From the NCBI RefSeq assembly GCF_001434665.1, contig NZ_AZDG01000022.1, positions 1 to 41,400 on the forward strand: DNA of 41,400 nt. Reading direction: 5' to 3'. This document shows, one piece after another, positions 9,492-18,221 of this stretch. A model generated the notes under the pieces. That model was not told where the DNA came from. It worked only from the letters and a program-made list of their open reading frames with translations, and made no database searches. How positions within the stretch are numbered: the first letter of the stretch is position 1; every line of letters begins with the position of its first letter. A program made the position numbers and the translations under genes. The DNA is from Companilactobacillus tucceti DSM 20183 (GTDB lineage Bacteria; Bacillota; Bacilli; Lactobacillales; Lactobacillaceae).

Positions 9492-10025
9492 ATGAACTTT
9501 GTTGCAATGGATTTTGAAACTGCAAACGGACATCGAACTAGTGCTTGCTCATTGGCATTAGTTTTGGTTCGTAATAGTCAAATCGTTGACAGTTTTTATA
9601 CTTTAATAAATCCACTAGAAAATTTTAGTCCTAGAAATATTCAAATTCACCATATTAGACCACAAGATGTTCAAGATGCACCAACTTTTGATAAGATTTG
9701 GCCTCATATAAAGCCTCTATTCGATACCTCTCACTTGGTCGTAGCTCATAATGCTAGTTTCGATAACAGCGTATTAAAAAATACTTTGACGAATTTTGGA
9801 ATCCTACCGCCAAAGTATTTAACAATCGATACTGTAAAAACTAGTCGTAAATTTTATCCAGATCTTCCTAATCACAAATTAGATACGGTCTCCAGAAATT
9901 TACAAATTGACCTAGAACATCATCATAATGCGCTAGATGATAGTGTTGCTTGTGCTAAGATCCTGCTAAAAACTGAACAGGATTTTGGTACAGAGCAAAT
10001 AAAAAGAATGGCCAAATTAACTTAA
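9492..10025 (+). CDS. DnaQ-like DEDD 3'-5' exonuclease
   Basis: A 177-aa stand-alone exonuclease domain, like the proofreading epsilon subunit. Exo I is AMDFETAN (Asp and Glu), Exo II is AHNASFDNSVL, and Exo III is HNALDDSVACAKI, giving the DEDDh set. It has no polymerase, helicase or GIY-YIG part. The ribosome site GGAGG lies at the exoA end, so the two genes are cotranscribed. The stop overlaps that of the convergent GNAT gene by 4 nt. Probable role: DNA repair or nucleotide turnover; the substrate is unknown. Confidence 0.9.
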   Translation: MNFVAMDFETANGHRTSACSLALVLVRNSQIVDSFYTLINPLENFSPRNIQIHHIRPQDVQDAPTFDKIWPHIKPLFDTSHLVVAHNASFDNSVLKNTLTNFGILPPKYLTIDTVKTSRKFYPDLPNHKLDTVSRNLQIDLEHHHNALDDSVACAKILLKTEQDFGTEQIKRMAKLT

Positions 10026-10486
10026 GCCATTCTCTTCATAATTAAAGTTTTATCTTTTTCTAACTCTGTTTTGAATCCAAACTTTTCATAAAGGTGGATC
10101 GCAACAGGGTTATTTTTATACACTTCTAAACTAATTTTCTCAATTGGAGCATGTCTAGCCCAATCAATAGCTTCCTCAGTTAAATAAGAAGCTATATTAT
10201 TATTCCAAAAATCTTTTTCAACTACGATGCCATATTCTGATTCAGCATCTGATCTTTTTTCTAATCGGCAAAAACCAACAATTGTATCGTCAAAGACTGC
10301 AACAAAAATTTCATCGAAGTCAGACTCAGAAATTAGGTCTAGTGAGGTTTCTTCGTCAGTAATACTGACGTTTTCTAAGTCCTTATATTCAATAAAATCA
10401 CTTTGCTTACTTGCTCGGGCTAAAAATTCTAATAAAAGTTTAGCGTCACTAGCGACAGCTTCTCTAATTGTTAATTGTTCACTCAT
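10022..10486 (-). CDS. GNAT family N-acetyltransferase
   Basis: A 154-aa single GNAT domain. The acetyl-CoA region is visible around residues 85-110 (EYGIVVEKDFWNNNIASYLTEEAI), and the end of the domain is YKNNPVAIHLYEKFGFKTE. The start ATG overlaps the tsaE stop by 4 nt, so it is translationally coupled to tsaE. A RimI-like role is tempting because tsaE and rimI are often neighbours, but the divergent A-motif and common tsaE-GNAT pairs in lactobacilli do not settle it; the substrate is unknown. Confidence 0.85.
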   Translation of the reverse strand: MSEQLTIREAVASDAKLLLEFLARASKQSDFIEYKDLENVSITDEETSLDLISESDFDEIFVAVFDDTIVGFCRLEKRSDAESEYGIVVEKDFWNNNIASYLTEEAIDWARHAPIEKISLEVYKNNPVAIHLYEKFGFKTELEKDKTLIMKRMA

Positions 10487-10944
10487 ATCAAATCTCCAAA
10501 ATCACGATTCTCATATTTTTGTCCATGAAGTTTTATTTCGATTTTTCGATCATCATCTGATAGACGAGATATATTGATCGACATATGTTCATCCGGAACT
10601 TCATCTTTTATAAATTGTGGCCACTCCACAATTGTAATTCCATCACCATTGAAATATTCATCAAAGCCTAAGTCCTCATCCGGACTACTCTCTAGTCGAT
10701 ATGCATCCATGTGATAAAGAGGGATTTTTCCATCTTGATATTCTCTAATCAAAGTGAAAGTTGGACTTTTGACATTTTTCTTGATTTCTAAGCCTCTAGC
10801 CAATCCTCTTGTTAAAGTTGTTTTACCTACACCTAGGTCTCCGTTCATTAAAATGACATCGCCAACTTTTAAATGTTTGCTTAACTTTTGTCCTAGAGCT
10901 TCTGTTTCTTCATAAGAATGTGTTTCTAATTGATATTTGATCAT
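10483..10944 (-). CDS. tsaE: tRNA threonylcarbamoyladenosine biosynthesis ATPase
   Basis: ATPase that works with TsaB and TsaD to put t6A at position 37 of ANN-decoding tRNAs. The 153-aa protein has a P-loop GDLGVGKTTLTRGLA (Lys41), the family's KSPTFTLIREY, the DAYRLES motif and IVEWPQF. Length and motifs are typical. It sits between pta and a GNAT gene; the ribosome site GAGGT precedes the ATG. TsaB and TsaD are not in the window. Confidence 0.96.
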   Translation of the reverse strand: MIKYQLETHSYEETEALGQKLSKHLKVGDVILMNGDLGVGKTTLTRGLARGLEIKKNVKSPTFTLIREYQDGKIPLYHMDAYRLESSPDEDLGFDEYFNGDGITIVEWPQFIKDEVPDEHMSINISRLSDDDRKIEIKLHGQKYENRDFGDLI

Positions 10945-10963
10945 GTTTTACCTCAAAATTTTT

Positions 10964-11932
10964 TTATAAGGCAAGTGCTGCTGTCAAAATAGCTGTCTTA
11001 TAGACATCTTCTTCGTTGCATCCACGAGAAAGATCAGAAATTGGTTTGTTCAAACCTTGCAAAATAGGTCCAATAGCTTCAAATCCACCAAATCTTTGAG
11101 CAATCTTATAACCAATGTTACCTGATTGTAGTTCTGGGAAAATAAAGACATTTGCATGACCAGCAACTTTTGAACCTGGTGCCTTTTGTGCACCAACACT
11201 TGGTACAAATGAAGCATCAAATTGTAACTCACCATCTAGTTCAACTTCTGGATCTAATTTATGAGCAATTTCTGTAGCTTCGGCAACCTTAGTAACTTCG
11301 TCACTCTTAGCACTACCTTTAGTTGAGAAACTAAGCATAGCAACTTTAGGGTCAATGTCAAATAATTTAGCTGTTTTAGCTGTTTGTACAGCAATTTCAG
11401 CCAATTCTTGTGCATTAGGGTTGATATTGATGGCACAATCACCAAACATATATCTTTCATCACCCTTTTGCATAATGAATGATCCACTGATACGTGATGA
11501 TCCTGGAGCTGTCTTAACGATTTGTAGTGCTGGACGAACTGTATCACCTGTTGAGTGTACAGAACCTGAAACCATACCATCGGCTTTACCCATATAAACT
11601 AGCATTGTTCCAAAGTAGTTATTATCTTTAAGCATTTTTTCTGCTTGTTCTTTAGTATTCTTACCCTTACGACGTTCAACAAATGATTCAACCATAGCAT
11701 CAAAATCAGCATATGTTTCTGGATCAATAATTGTAATATCTTTAAGATCTGCAGAATATTCACTAGCTACTTTAGCAATTTCGTCTTTTTTACCAATCAA
11801 AATTGGTTTTAAAACGCTTTCATTGTGGAGACGCAAAGCAGCTCTTAAGATTCTAGGTTCATTCCCCTCTGGGAAGACAATTGTAAAGTTTTTCCCATCA
11901 ATTTTGTTCTTTAGACTATCAAATAAATCCAT
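10964..11932 (-). CDS. pta: Phosphate acetyltransferase
   Basis: Interconverts acetyl-CoA and acetyl-phosphate, linking pyruvate catabolism to acetate and ATP. The short 322-aa form without the N-terminal regulatory domain is usual in Gram-positive bacteria. The PTA_PTB fold is recognisable from FPEGNEPRILRAA near the N terminus, MVSGSVHSTGDTVRPALQ at about 120-137, and FPELQSGNIGYKIAQR near the C terminus. The start codon overlaps the ung stop by 1 nt (TAATG), with the ribosome site GGAGGAG inside ung, so the two are coupled. Confidence 0.97.
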   Translation of the reverse strand: MDLFDSLKNKIDGKNFTIVFPEGNEPRILRAALRLHNESVLKPILIGKKDEIAKVASEYSADLKDITIIDPETYADFDAMVESFVERRKGKNTKEQAEKMLKDNNYFGTMLVYMGKADGMVSGSVHSTGDTVRPALQIVKTAPGSSRISGSFIMQKGDERYMFGDCAININPNAQELAEIAVQTAKTAKLFDIDPKVAMLSFSTKGSAKSDEVTKVAEATEIAHKLDPEVELDGELQFDASFVPSVGAQKAPGSKVAGHANVFIFPELQSGNIGYKIAQRFGGFEAIGPILQGLNKPISDLSRGCNEEDVYKTAILTAALAL

Positions 11933-12627
11933 TATTTCTCCTCCATTTCATCGACAACCTCTGGTAATTGCCAATTGATTACCCTTTCATTATAGTGTAA
12001 AAGCGCTTCATTTGCTTTAGAAAATGGTCGAGAACCAAAAAAGCCGTAATTTGCGGAGAATGGACTTGGATGTGTAGAGGAAATAATTGTGTTTTTATTT
12101 TGGTCGATCAAAGGGATTTTACTCTTTGCAGCGTTACCCCAAAGTATGAATACGACACCGCCACGTTCTGATAAAGCGTGGATCGCGTAATCAGTTAATT
12201 TCTCCCAGCCTTTGTTTTTATGAGAATTTGCTTGTCCTCTTCTGACAGTTAAAACAGAGTTTAATAATAAAACTCCTTGTTGAGCCCAAGATTTTAAATA
12301 ACCATGATTAACTGGCTTATATCCTAAATCACTTTCCAATTCCTTATAAATATTACGTAATGATGGTGGGATCGTTACACCTGGTGCAACGGCAAAACTA
12401 CAGCCAATGGCCTGATTAGGTTCGTGATATGGATCTTGACCCAAAATGACTACCTTTGTATCAGAAAATGATGTCCACTTGAAAGCCTGATAAATGTTAT
12501 TCATATTTGGATATATGGTCTGTGTGGTATACTCTTCTTTCAAAAAGTTATGTAACTGATGGTAATATGGCTGATTAAATTGGTCATCTAAAACCTTTTG
12601 CCAATCATCATTAATAAAATTTCTCAA
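11932..12627 (-). CDS. ung: Uracil-DNA glycosylase
   Basis: Removes uracil from DNA (family 1 UDG). In the 231-aa protein the water-activating loop GQDPYHEP (Asp65), the [13 protein letters not shown]-type region ([17 protein letters not shown]), LLLNSVLTV, the WG motif (FILWGNAAK) and the DNA-intercalating loop [13 protein letters not shown] are all present. Translation begins at TTG (12627), with AGGTG about 5 nt before it. First gene of an ung-pta-tsaE-GNAT series whose members overlap or nearly touch; the order is conserved in many lactobacilli. Confidence 0.97.
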   Translation of the reverse strand: MRNFINDDWQKVLDDQFNQPYYHQLHNFLKEEYTTQTIYPNMNNIYQAFKWTSFSDTKVVILGQDPYHEPNQAIGCSFAVAPGVTIPPSLRNIYKELESDLGYKPVNHGYLKSWAQQGVLLLNSVLTVRRGQANSHKNKGWEKLTDYAIHALSERGGVVFILWGNAAKSKIPLIDQNKNTIISSTHPSPFSANYGFFGSRPFSKANEALLHYNERVINWQLPEVVDEMEEK

Positions 12628-12710
12628 CTTTACACCTGCTATCTAAATAATATATTTTTACAAAATATGGTAATATGCACATATAAGTACAACAATTTGG
12701 AGGGAATCGT

Positions 12711-13595
12711 ATGATTAAGCTAATTGCGTCGGATATGGACGGTACCTTGTTGAACGACAAGATGGAAGTCTCTGATCGTAATCTTCAAGCCATTAAAGAT
12801 GCACAAGAAAATGGTATTGAATTTTTAATTGCTACCGGTAGAGGAATCGGTGAAGCAAAACCATTTTTAAGAGGAAAAGTTACTCCAGGATACATCACAC
12901 TTAACGGAGCTGAAGTTTTTGATGATAAGGAAAAATTAGTTTCAAGTAATCCTCTATCAATCGACTCTAAAAATAAAATCACAACTATCCTACGCAACGA
13001 TAATATTTATTTTGAACTTATCACTAACAAGGGAATATTTTCCGAAAATATCGACCTCCGTATATCTAGTTTAGCCGACTTGCTACTGAAATTAAATCCC
13101 GGAACAACTAGAGAAGATGCTTTAATGCAAACTAAGGAAAAAGTTAAAGATGTTCCAATGACTTACGTTGACAGCTTTGATGAAATTATTGCTGATCCTA
13201 GCTATGAAATAATGAAGATAATTGCTTATGATCCAGGTGAAGCAAAGGTCTTAGGACCCGTGATGGACAAAATTGACAATCTGTCCGATGTTGTAGTAAC
13301 ATCTTCGGCACCAAATGATATTGAAATAAATAGTATTGATGCACAAAAAGGAATTGCCTTACTGGAATATGCTAAAACACGCGGTATCAAGCAATCCGAA
13401 ACCATGGCAATCGGTGATAACTTAAATGATGCCTCAATGATAAAATCAGCTGGTACTGGAGTAGCAATGAAAAATGCCATTCCAAGTATTACCGAAATGG
13501 CTGATGAATATACCGATACTAATGTAAATGATGGAGTAGCAAAAGCAATTGAGAAGGTAATTGCTGATAATAAAAAAAATATAGGACAAATATAA
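12711..13595 (+). CDS. Cof-type HAD-IIB sugar-phosphate phosphatase
   Basis: Cytoplasmic HAD phosphatase, 294 aa. Motif I is ASDMDGTLLND (nucleophile and acid Asp at about residues 8 and 10), motif II is IATGRG, the motif III Lys lies in the DAQKGIALLEYAK region, and motif IV is MAIGDNLNDASMIKSAG. The cap domain between motifs II and III is of the C2B type, as in Cof/YidA/YxeH proteins, which dephosphorylate sugar phosphates or pyridoxal phosphate; the true substrate is unknown. The ribosome site GGAGGG precedes ATG 12711. It is divergent from ung and overlaps the next gene by 1 nt. Confidence 0.93.
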   Translation: MIKLIASDMDGTLLNDKMEVSDRNLQAIKDAQENGIEFLIATGRGIGEAKPFLRGKVTPGYITLNGAEVFDDKEKLVSSNPLSIDSKNKITTILRNDNIYFELITNKGIFSENIDLRISSLADLLLKLNPGTTREDALMQTKEKVKDVPMTYVDSFDEIIADPSYEIMKIIAYDPGEAKVLGPVMDKIDNLSDVVVTSSAPNDIEINSIDAQKGIALLEYAKTRGIKQSETMAIGDNLNDASMIKSAGTGVAMKNAIPSITEMADEYTDTNVNDGVAKAIEKVIADNKKNIGQI

Positions 13596-14137
13596 TGGAA
13601 TTATTTATTCGCAAAGCAGATTTAATGGACGGTAACGTCTTAGTAATTGCAAATCAGAATAAAGAGACTATCTTTATTGCTTCGCGCGACAAGGAGAATC
13701 CTTTATTGATTCAATTATTTAATCGATTGAATACCAAAATCGGTGAAATTAAGTTAAAAAATAGTTTCCTAAAAATTTATGCAATTGAAATCAATGGTGA
13801 AGAAGTTGCCACAATTAATGCTGTCCCAGTGATAGATATGAAATACGTTCACATTGGTAAAATAAATTGGAATATAACTGGAAATATAATTATGTCCAAC
13901 TACCACATTACCAAGGGAAGTAAAGAAATTATGCAAGTTCAACCAACCATTTTAAGTTTGGGACATCCCGGATTGGAGCTTGATATAGGTGAAATGGACC
14001 ACGCTCCGATCTGTACTTTGATTGCAATATTTTTGGATAAATATGTTCGTATTCCAAACTTCAAACCAGATAAAACTCTAAACTTAGGATTCAAGTCTAA
14101 AATTAAATTCAATAATTTTAAAAAACTAGAACGCTAA
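13595..14137 (+). CDS. Hypothetical protein, LURP-one/tubby-like fold suspected
   Basis: A 180-aa protein with no signal peptide or clear membrane span. The alternating short beta-strand pattern, the IGEIKLKNSFLKIYAIEINGE stretch (about residues 48-68), the central WNITGNIIMSNYHI and the late hydrophobic helix APICTLIAIFLDKYV resemble LURP-one-related (tubby C-terminal-like) proteins, which bacteria often carry as small uncharacterised genes. This is a pattern-level resemblance, not a confirmed assignment. The ATG overlaps the HAD stop by 1 nt (TAATG), so production is coupled to the phosphatase. No catalytic motif is seen. Confidence 0.75.
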   Translation: MELFIRKADLMDGNVLVIANQNKETIFIASRDKENPLLIQLFNRLNTKIGEIKLKNSFLKIYAIEINGEEVATINAVPVIDMKYVHIGKINWNITGNIIMSNYHITKGSKEIMQVQPTILSLGHPGLELDIGEMDHAPICTLIAIFLDKYVRIPNFKPDKTLNLGFKSKIKFNNFKKLER

Positions 14138-14176
14138 AAATAGCCAGTAGTCCAAGATAGGATTACTGGCTATTTT
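14136..14176. terminator. Bidirectional terminator between convergent genes
   Basis: A 15-bp stem (core ATAGCCAGTAGTCC with GGATTACTGGCTAT, one G-U pair) and a 6-nt loop, with A and T tracts on both sides. It can end the HAD/LURP operon on the plus strand and the GNAT gene on the minus strand. Confidence 0.88.
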
Positions 14177-14185
14177 CTTAATGTT

Positions 14186-14755
14186 TTATTTTGTAGTTAA
14201 ATCATATTGCATATGATCATATAAATGACTACCAATATATAATTGGCCTACTTTTTTAAATCCAACTTTTTTATATACATGTTGTGCAGGTGCATTGTCT
14301 ACATCAACATTCAAACTAAGAATTTTTTCTCCACGTTTACGGATAACTTCAATAAATTCGATTAAGGTTTTTGTACCAATTCCTTGATTTTGGAATTTTG
14401 GAGCAACAGCAAATGAATCCAAGTACCATTCTCCAGGCCATGCTTCTTTATCAGTAAATAATGAAGTTTCTTTGATTCCATGCTTTTTCATAATTTTATG
14501 TAGTGGTACATCAATGGTATCTTCTAGTTTTTCAGGATAACCAATAGCAATGGCCGCAACTTCCCCATCGATTTCATTTACCAAAATATGATTTAATCCA
14601 TAACGATAATTTGGCAAGAAAAATCCTTCACGAATAATACTTTCCATTGTTTCGTCGCCATACTCTTTAAAAATATCCATTTCCATCTCATCAAATATCT
14701 GGAAAAGAGTTGGTAATATCTGATCTACATCCTCTTCTTTTGCATATCTAAACAT
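14186..14755 (-). CDS. GNAT family N-acetyltransferase
   Basis: A 189-aa GNAT protein. Acetyl-CoA motif A is visible as LDSFAVAPKFQNQGIGTKTL around residues 112-131 (Q-x-x-G-I-G), and motif B as DNAPAQHVYKKVGFKKVG. The N-terminal half is longer than in minimal GNATs. The ribosome site GAGGTGAAAT precedes the ATG. It is a single gene between two terminators; the substrate is unknown. Confidence 0.87.
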   Translation of the reverse strand: MFRYAKEEDVDQILPTLFQIFDEMEMDIFKEYGDETMESIIREGFFLPNYRYGLNHILVNEIDGEVAAIAIGYPEKLEDTIDVPLHKIMKKHGIKETSLFTDKEAWPGEWYLDSFAVAPKFQNQGIGTKTLIEFIEVIRKRGEKILSLNVDVDNAPAQHVYKKVGFKKVGQLYIGSHLYDHMQYDLTTK

Positions 14756-14800
14756 TATTTCACCTCGTTAAACATCATACATTATCTTTCCCGATCCCGC

Positions 14801-14842
14801 AAAAAAAGCATTAACCTGGTAAATTTGGGATCAAGTTAATGC
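14801..14842 (-). terminator. Terminator of the tetR gene
   Basis: Minus-strand stem GCATTAAC/GTTAATGC (14808-14815 with 14835-14842) followed by seven T residues. It lies about 115 bp past the tetR stop and upstream of the GNAT start. Confidence 0.65.
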
Positions 14843-14957
14843 ATGAAAAATCGTTCATATTTATTTTGACGAGCTTTGCTCAATTAATATACTAGGCTCA
14901 TATCAATGTAAATGATATATACACTTTCTGAAAAATGTCGAATTAATTGGCACTATG

Positions 14958-15452
14958 TCAAGCAAGTCCAACTACTCTAACCAGCTCAATATAATTAAAT
15001 AACTTTACTAAAATAACTTCCTTTGGTTCTTTCAATCCATTATCTAGCCAATCCATTAGGATAAATAAAAATCCTCCAACTAAATATGAACCTTGCTCCT
15101 CATTACAAAGTTCAAACTGTTGAAAGGATTTTTTGAGTAAATTTAAAAAATATGTGCGTCGAATTTTGGTTTTCATTAAATTGTATAGGTTAAGACATAA
15201 GATTTTTTCAGTTGAAATAAAATCAACTAATTCATATACTTGTTCATCCATTGACTCCATAACAAGACGTTTAGCCAGTAAGGTTTCAATATAAGAATCA
15301 AATACATCATTTAAATCATCAAAATGATAATAAATCGTCCCACGCTTTACTCCCGAAGAACGAATCAAATCAGCCATGGTATATTTATAGACCAATTTTT
15401 TAGACAATTGATTTCCTAAAACTTCTAATAAGTAACTTGCAGTTTTATTCAA
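14958..15452 (-). CDS. TetR/AcrR family transcriptional regulator
   Basis: A 164-aa regulator. The N-terminal TetR helix-turn-helix spans about residues 8-55 and is clear in YTMADLIRSSGVKRGTIYYHF. The C-terminal ligand half is short (about 110 residues) and unlike well-known TetR classes; the small DhaS-like type with a TetR_C region is closest. It starts at TTG (15452), with GAGG about 7 nt upstream. It follows nox on the same strand after about 100 bp and may regulate nox or itself; no palindromic operator is convincing. Confidence 0.88.
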   Translation of the reverse strand: MNKTASYLLEVLGNQLSKKLVYKYTMADLIRSSGVKRGTIYYHFDDLNDVFDSYIETLLAKRLVMESMDEQVYELVDFISTEKILCLNLYNLMKTKIRRTYFLNLLKKSFQQFELCNEEQGSYLVGGFLFILMDWLDNGLKEPKEVILVKLFNYIELVRVVGLA

Positions 15453-15553
15453 GAAACTACCTCATGACTTCTTTTAGTAATATCTTACCAAATAGATAGG
15501 AAATTTCATATAAATATTTCGTAAAATCCAAACATATATCTAAACTATGCTAA

Positions 15554-16909
15554 TTATGTACGTGAATAGCCATTTTCTTGATCGACCGCTTTTTGACCAG
15601 CTAAGTTTAAATAGTCAAAAGTATTATTGAAATTTGGTGAAAATAACATATCCAATAATGCCAACTGATCAATCGTTCCGCCATTTTGAATCAATGCTGA
15701 AATGGTATTAGCCGATTGAGATACATCATGTCGACTCATTAACTGTGCTCCTAAAATTTTACGACTATTACGATCATAATTTAAAATAACAGTTACTTTA
15801 TGTGCATCCGGCATAAAATCAGGACGGTAAGAACCTTCGTATATTACACTAGAAACATTTAGATTTGCTTTTTTGGCATCTTTAATTGTAAGTCCTGTTG
15901 TAGCAACGGTTTCATTAAAGACTAGCATACCAGTAGTCGATTGTGTTCCAATTGATCTAACACGACGATCAAAGATATTAATTCCAGCTAAGGTTCCCTG
16001 ACGGACCGCATGTGATGCCAATGGTGAATATGCATTTGATTTTGTCGGGTTATAATGAACGACCGCCGCATCCCCGGCAGCTAAAACATCAGGATTTGAT
16101 GTATACATATACTCATCTGTAATGATTGCCCCATTTTCTTCCATATCAACTTGACCTTGAAGTAAATCAGTTTGTGGAATTATGCCAGCACTTATTGCTG
16201 CCATATCAACGACATATTCTTCATCTTTTGTTTTAACTAATAATTTTCCATCTTCAGTATCAGAAAATGATTTCACAGCTGCATTGGTAATAACTTTTAC
16301 ACCATTTTCCATCATTTTTTGTTTAACGGCTTTAGAAAGTAGTGGTTCTACATATTTATCTAATAAGTATGGTGATTGCTGAAATAATAAAACTTCATGG
16401 CCTGATTTAATATATCCTTCAGCTAGCTCAACACCTACATATCCACCACCAATTACTGCTATTCTACGTTTATCTAATGTAGATCTGCACAAATCTCGTG
16501 CTTGATTATAAGTTTTACACAATAAGACTTTTGGATTCTCAATTCCACTAATTGTTGGTATTGCTGTGATTGAACCCGTAGCAACAATTAATTTGTCATA
16601 TTGTACAGATTCCATTTCTCTGGTATTTAAATCTTGAATCAACATGGAATGTTTTGAGACATCAAGGCTAACGACGTCATGATTCATTTCCATGTCAACA
16701 CCTTGTTGTTCAAAATCTTCAGGTTCAGCATATAGGGCATCAGAAAGTGTATTAACAGTTCCCTCAATATGTAAATATGTTGCGCAAGACAAATAAGAGA
16801 TACTGCTTTGACGTTCATATACAGTTATTTTTGCATCAGGATAGTTCTTTAAAATCTCCCTTACAGCGGCTATTCCCGCATGAGTGCACCCAATAACAAT
16901 AACTTTCAT
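15554..16909 (-). CDS. nox: NADH oxidase / FAD-dependent pyridine nucleotide-disulfide oxidoreductase
   Basis: Flavoprotein of the NADH oxidase/NADH peroxidase/CoA-disulfide reductase group; the 451-aa length fits water-forming NADH oxidase, which regenerates NAD+ using O2. Seen: the N-terminal FAD loop VIGCTHAGIAAV; the redox-active Cys42 in SYLSCATYLH; the NAD-binding IGGGYVGVELAEGY at about 153-166; the second FAD motif NPDVLAAGDAAVV; and a C-terminal dimerisation domain. Cys42 in this context is diagnostic of the Nox/Npx group; NADH peroxidase cannot be excluded by eye. It has its own good promoter and is divergent from the EAL gene. Confidence 0.92.
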   Translation of the reverse strand: MKVIVIGCTHAGIAAVREILKNYPDAKITVYERQSSISYLSCATYLHIEGTVNTLSDALYAEPEDFEQQGVDMEMNHDVVSLDVSKHSMLIQDLNTREMESVQYDKLIVATGSITAIPTISGIENPKVLLCKTYNQARDLCRSTLDKRRIAVIGGGYVGVELAEGYIKSGHEVLLFQQSPYLLDKYVEPLLSKAVKQKMMENGVKVITNAAVKSFSDTEDGKLLVKTKDEEYVVDMAAISAGIIPQTDLLQGQVDMEENGAIITDEYMYTSNPDVLAAGDAAVVHYNPTKSNAYSPLASHAVRQGTLAGINIFDRRVRSIGTQSTTGMLVFNETVATTGLTIKDAKKANLNVSSVIYEGSYRPDFMPDAHKVTVILNYDRNSRKILGAQLMSRHDVSQSANTISALIQNGGTIDQLALLDMLFSPNFNNTFDYLNLAGQKAVDQENGYSRT

Positions 16910-16948
16910 AAAATACCCCTTTCTTTCTGCTTGGTGTTATCATAGTAT

Positions 16949-16976
16949 ATTATAGTGTTATATTTAGGTATGTAAA
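16949..16976 (-). promoter_or_regulatory. nox promoter, overlapping a possible EAL-gene promoter
   Basis: The minus strand reads TTTACA (16971-16976), 16 bp, TATAAT (16949-16954), about 40 bp before the nox ATG. On the plus strand TTATCA (16937-16942), 16 bp, TATATT (16959-16964) could serve the divergent EAL gene. If both work they overlap and may compete. Confidence 0.6.
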
Positions 16977-17003
16977 TAATTATATTAAATGGAGGAATTG
17001 TTA

Positions 17004-17696
17004 TTGGAGTCACTTTATCGTTATTTTGTTCAACCGCAAATAGATACTAATACAAATACAATCATTGGATACGAACTATTAATGAAGGAACTTACAGAGG
17101 AAGGTTGGCGTTTGCCTAAGTCATTTTCAGCGATTGATCCACAAATCACTGCTGATCTTCTTATTGAAACAACTAAGGTACTGTCAGACAAAGTTCGTCG
17201 CTTATCAGTGAATGTTAGTCGTGAACAATTAATGACCACAACGATTTCCGAGGCAATAATCCAAAGTCAAAAGCAAATTTATCCAACCAAGTTAGTAGTC
17301 GAATTAACAGAAGATGAGAGCCCTACTAAATACTCAAATGAAGAAGTAAAAGAAAAATTGAATTATTTTCTTGATAGAGGTATGCAAGTATCTCTTGATG
17401 ATGTAGGCACTGGAATAAATCACTTCCATAATATAAGTGATTTATTACCAATAGCTTCAGAATTAAAGTTTGCTTTGCAAAACTTCAGTAAAAAGTTTAT
17501 TGATAAGAGTATGCAACAAAAAATTCATTTTTGGCACGCAATGAGTAAAGAATATGGATTACGTCTTGTCGTAGAAGGCGTTGAGGACAAGGATGATCAT
17601 AAACTCATCGGCAAACTAGGAGTTAATCTTAAGCAAGGTTATTATTACAGCAAACCTCAACTATTGAAGTTACCAAATGATTGTTGTTTATATTAA
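17004..17696 (+). CDS. EAL-domain protein (putative c-di-GMP phosphodiesterase)
   Basis: A stand-alone EAL domain of 230 aa with no sensor or GGDEF part. The signature EAL is ELL (Glu24 in GYELLMKE). Equivalents of the usual catalytic and metal residues remain: Asn70 (SVNVS), Glu100 (VVELTEDE), Asp132-Asp133 (LDDVGTG for DDFGTG), Lys155 (ELKFAL for IKID), Glu191 (EGVE) and Gln211 (KQGYYYSKP). The Asp that normally follows Lys is replaced, so activity is uncertain: a diverged phosphodiesterase or a c-di-GMP-binding protein. I chose TTG at 17004, eight bases after GGAGG; an ATG at 16989 overlaps that ribosome site. No c-di-GMP synthase is in the window. Confidence 0.83.
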   Translation: MESLYRYFVQPQIDTNTNTIIGYELLMKELTEEGWRLPKSFSAIDPQITADLLIETTKVLSDKVRRLSVNVSREQLMTTTISEAIIQSQKQIYPTKLVVELTEDESPTKYSNEEVKEKLNYFLDRGMQVSLDDVGTGINHFHNISDLLPIASELKFALQNFSKKFIDKSMQQKIHFWHAMSKEYGLRLVVEGVEDKDDHKLIGKLGVNLKQGYYYSKPQLLKLPNDCCLY

Positions 17697-17702
17697 ATAT
17701 TA

Positions 17703-17742
17703 AAAAAATAGCAGTAATCCAACTGGATTACTGCTATTTTGG
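17703..17742. terminator. Bidirectional terminator between EAL gene and smpB
   Basis: A perfect 16-bp stem (17706-17721 with 17726-17741) with a 4-nt loop, A tract on the left and T tract on the right. It serves both the plus-strand EAL gene and the minus-strand secG-esterase-rnr-smpB group. Confidence 0.93.
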
Positions 17743-17744
17743 AT

Positions 17745-18215
17745 TTAATAAGCATTTTTCATTACACGTTGGATCTCACGTTCTTGATCACGACGTTTAA
17801 TTGTTTCACGCTTATCATATTGTTTTTTACCTTCAGCAATGCCTATTAAAACTTTAGCAAAACCGTGCTTCAAGTAAACTTTCAAAGGAACAACTGTTAT
17901 CCCTTTTTCTTGAATTGTAGAACTAATCTTTCTTATTTCCTTACGATGTAAAAGTAACTTACGATTTCTTAAAGGGTCATGATTAAACTGATTCCCTTGA
18001 TCATAAATACTTATGTTAACATTCTCCAACCACAATTCACCATTTCTGGCTTGAACGAATCCGTCTCGAATGTTAATTTTACTGGCACGAACTGACTTTA
18101 TTTCTGTACCTGTTAAACTTATTCCAGCTTCATAGGTATCAAGAATATTATAATCATGACGAGCTTTACGATTATTTGCCACTTCATTAGCAGCTTTTGC
18201 ACGATGTTTTCTCAT
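17745..18215 (-). CDS. smpB: SsrA-binding protein
   Basis: Binds tmRNA and carries it to stalled ribosomes for trans-translation. The 156-aa protein has the standard start ([18 protein letters not shown]), the [18 protein letters not shown] core and the basic C-terminal tail [20 protein letters not shown] that mimics the missing mRNA. It lies 6 bp after rnr, the usual Firmicutes arrangement. The tmRNA gene itself is not in the window. Confidence 0.98.
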   Translation of the reverse strand: MRKHRAKAANEVANNRKARHDYNILDTYEAGISLTGTEIKSVRASKINIRDGFVQARNGELWLENVNISIYDQGNQFNHDPLRNRKLLLHRKEIRKISSTIQEKGITVVPLKVYLKHGFAKVLIGIAEGKKQYDKRETIKRRDQEREIQRVMKNAY

Positions 18216-18221
18216 TATTTA

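Noticed and set aside
16989-17003. ATG at 16989 as the EAL start
   Set aside because: It overlaps the GGAGG ribosome site that is correctly spaced for TTG at 17004, and has no ribosome site of its own.
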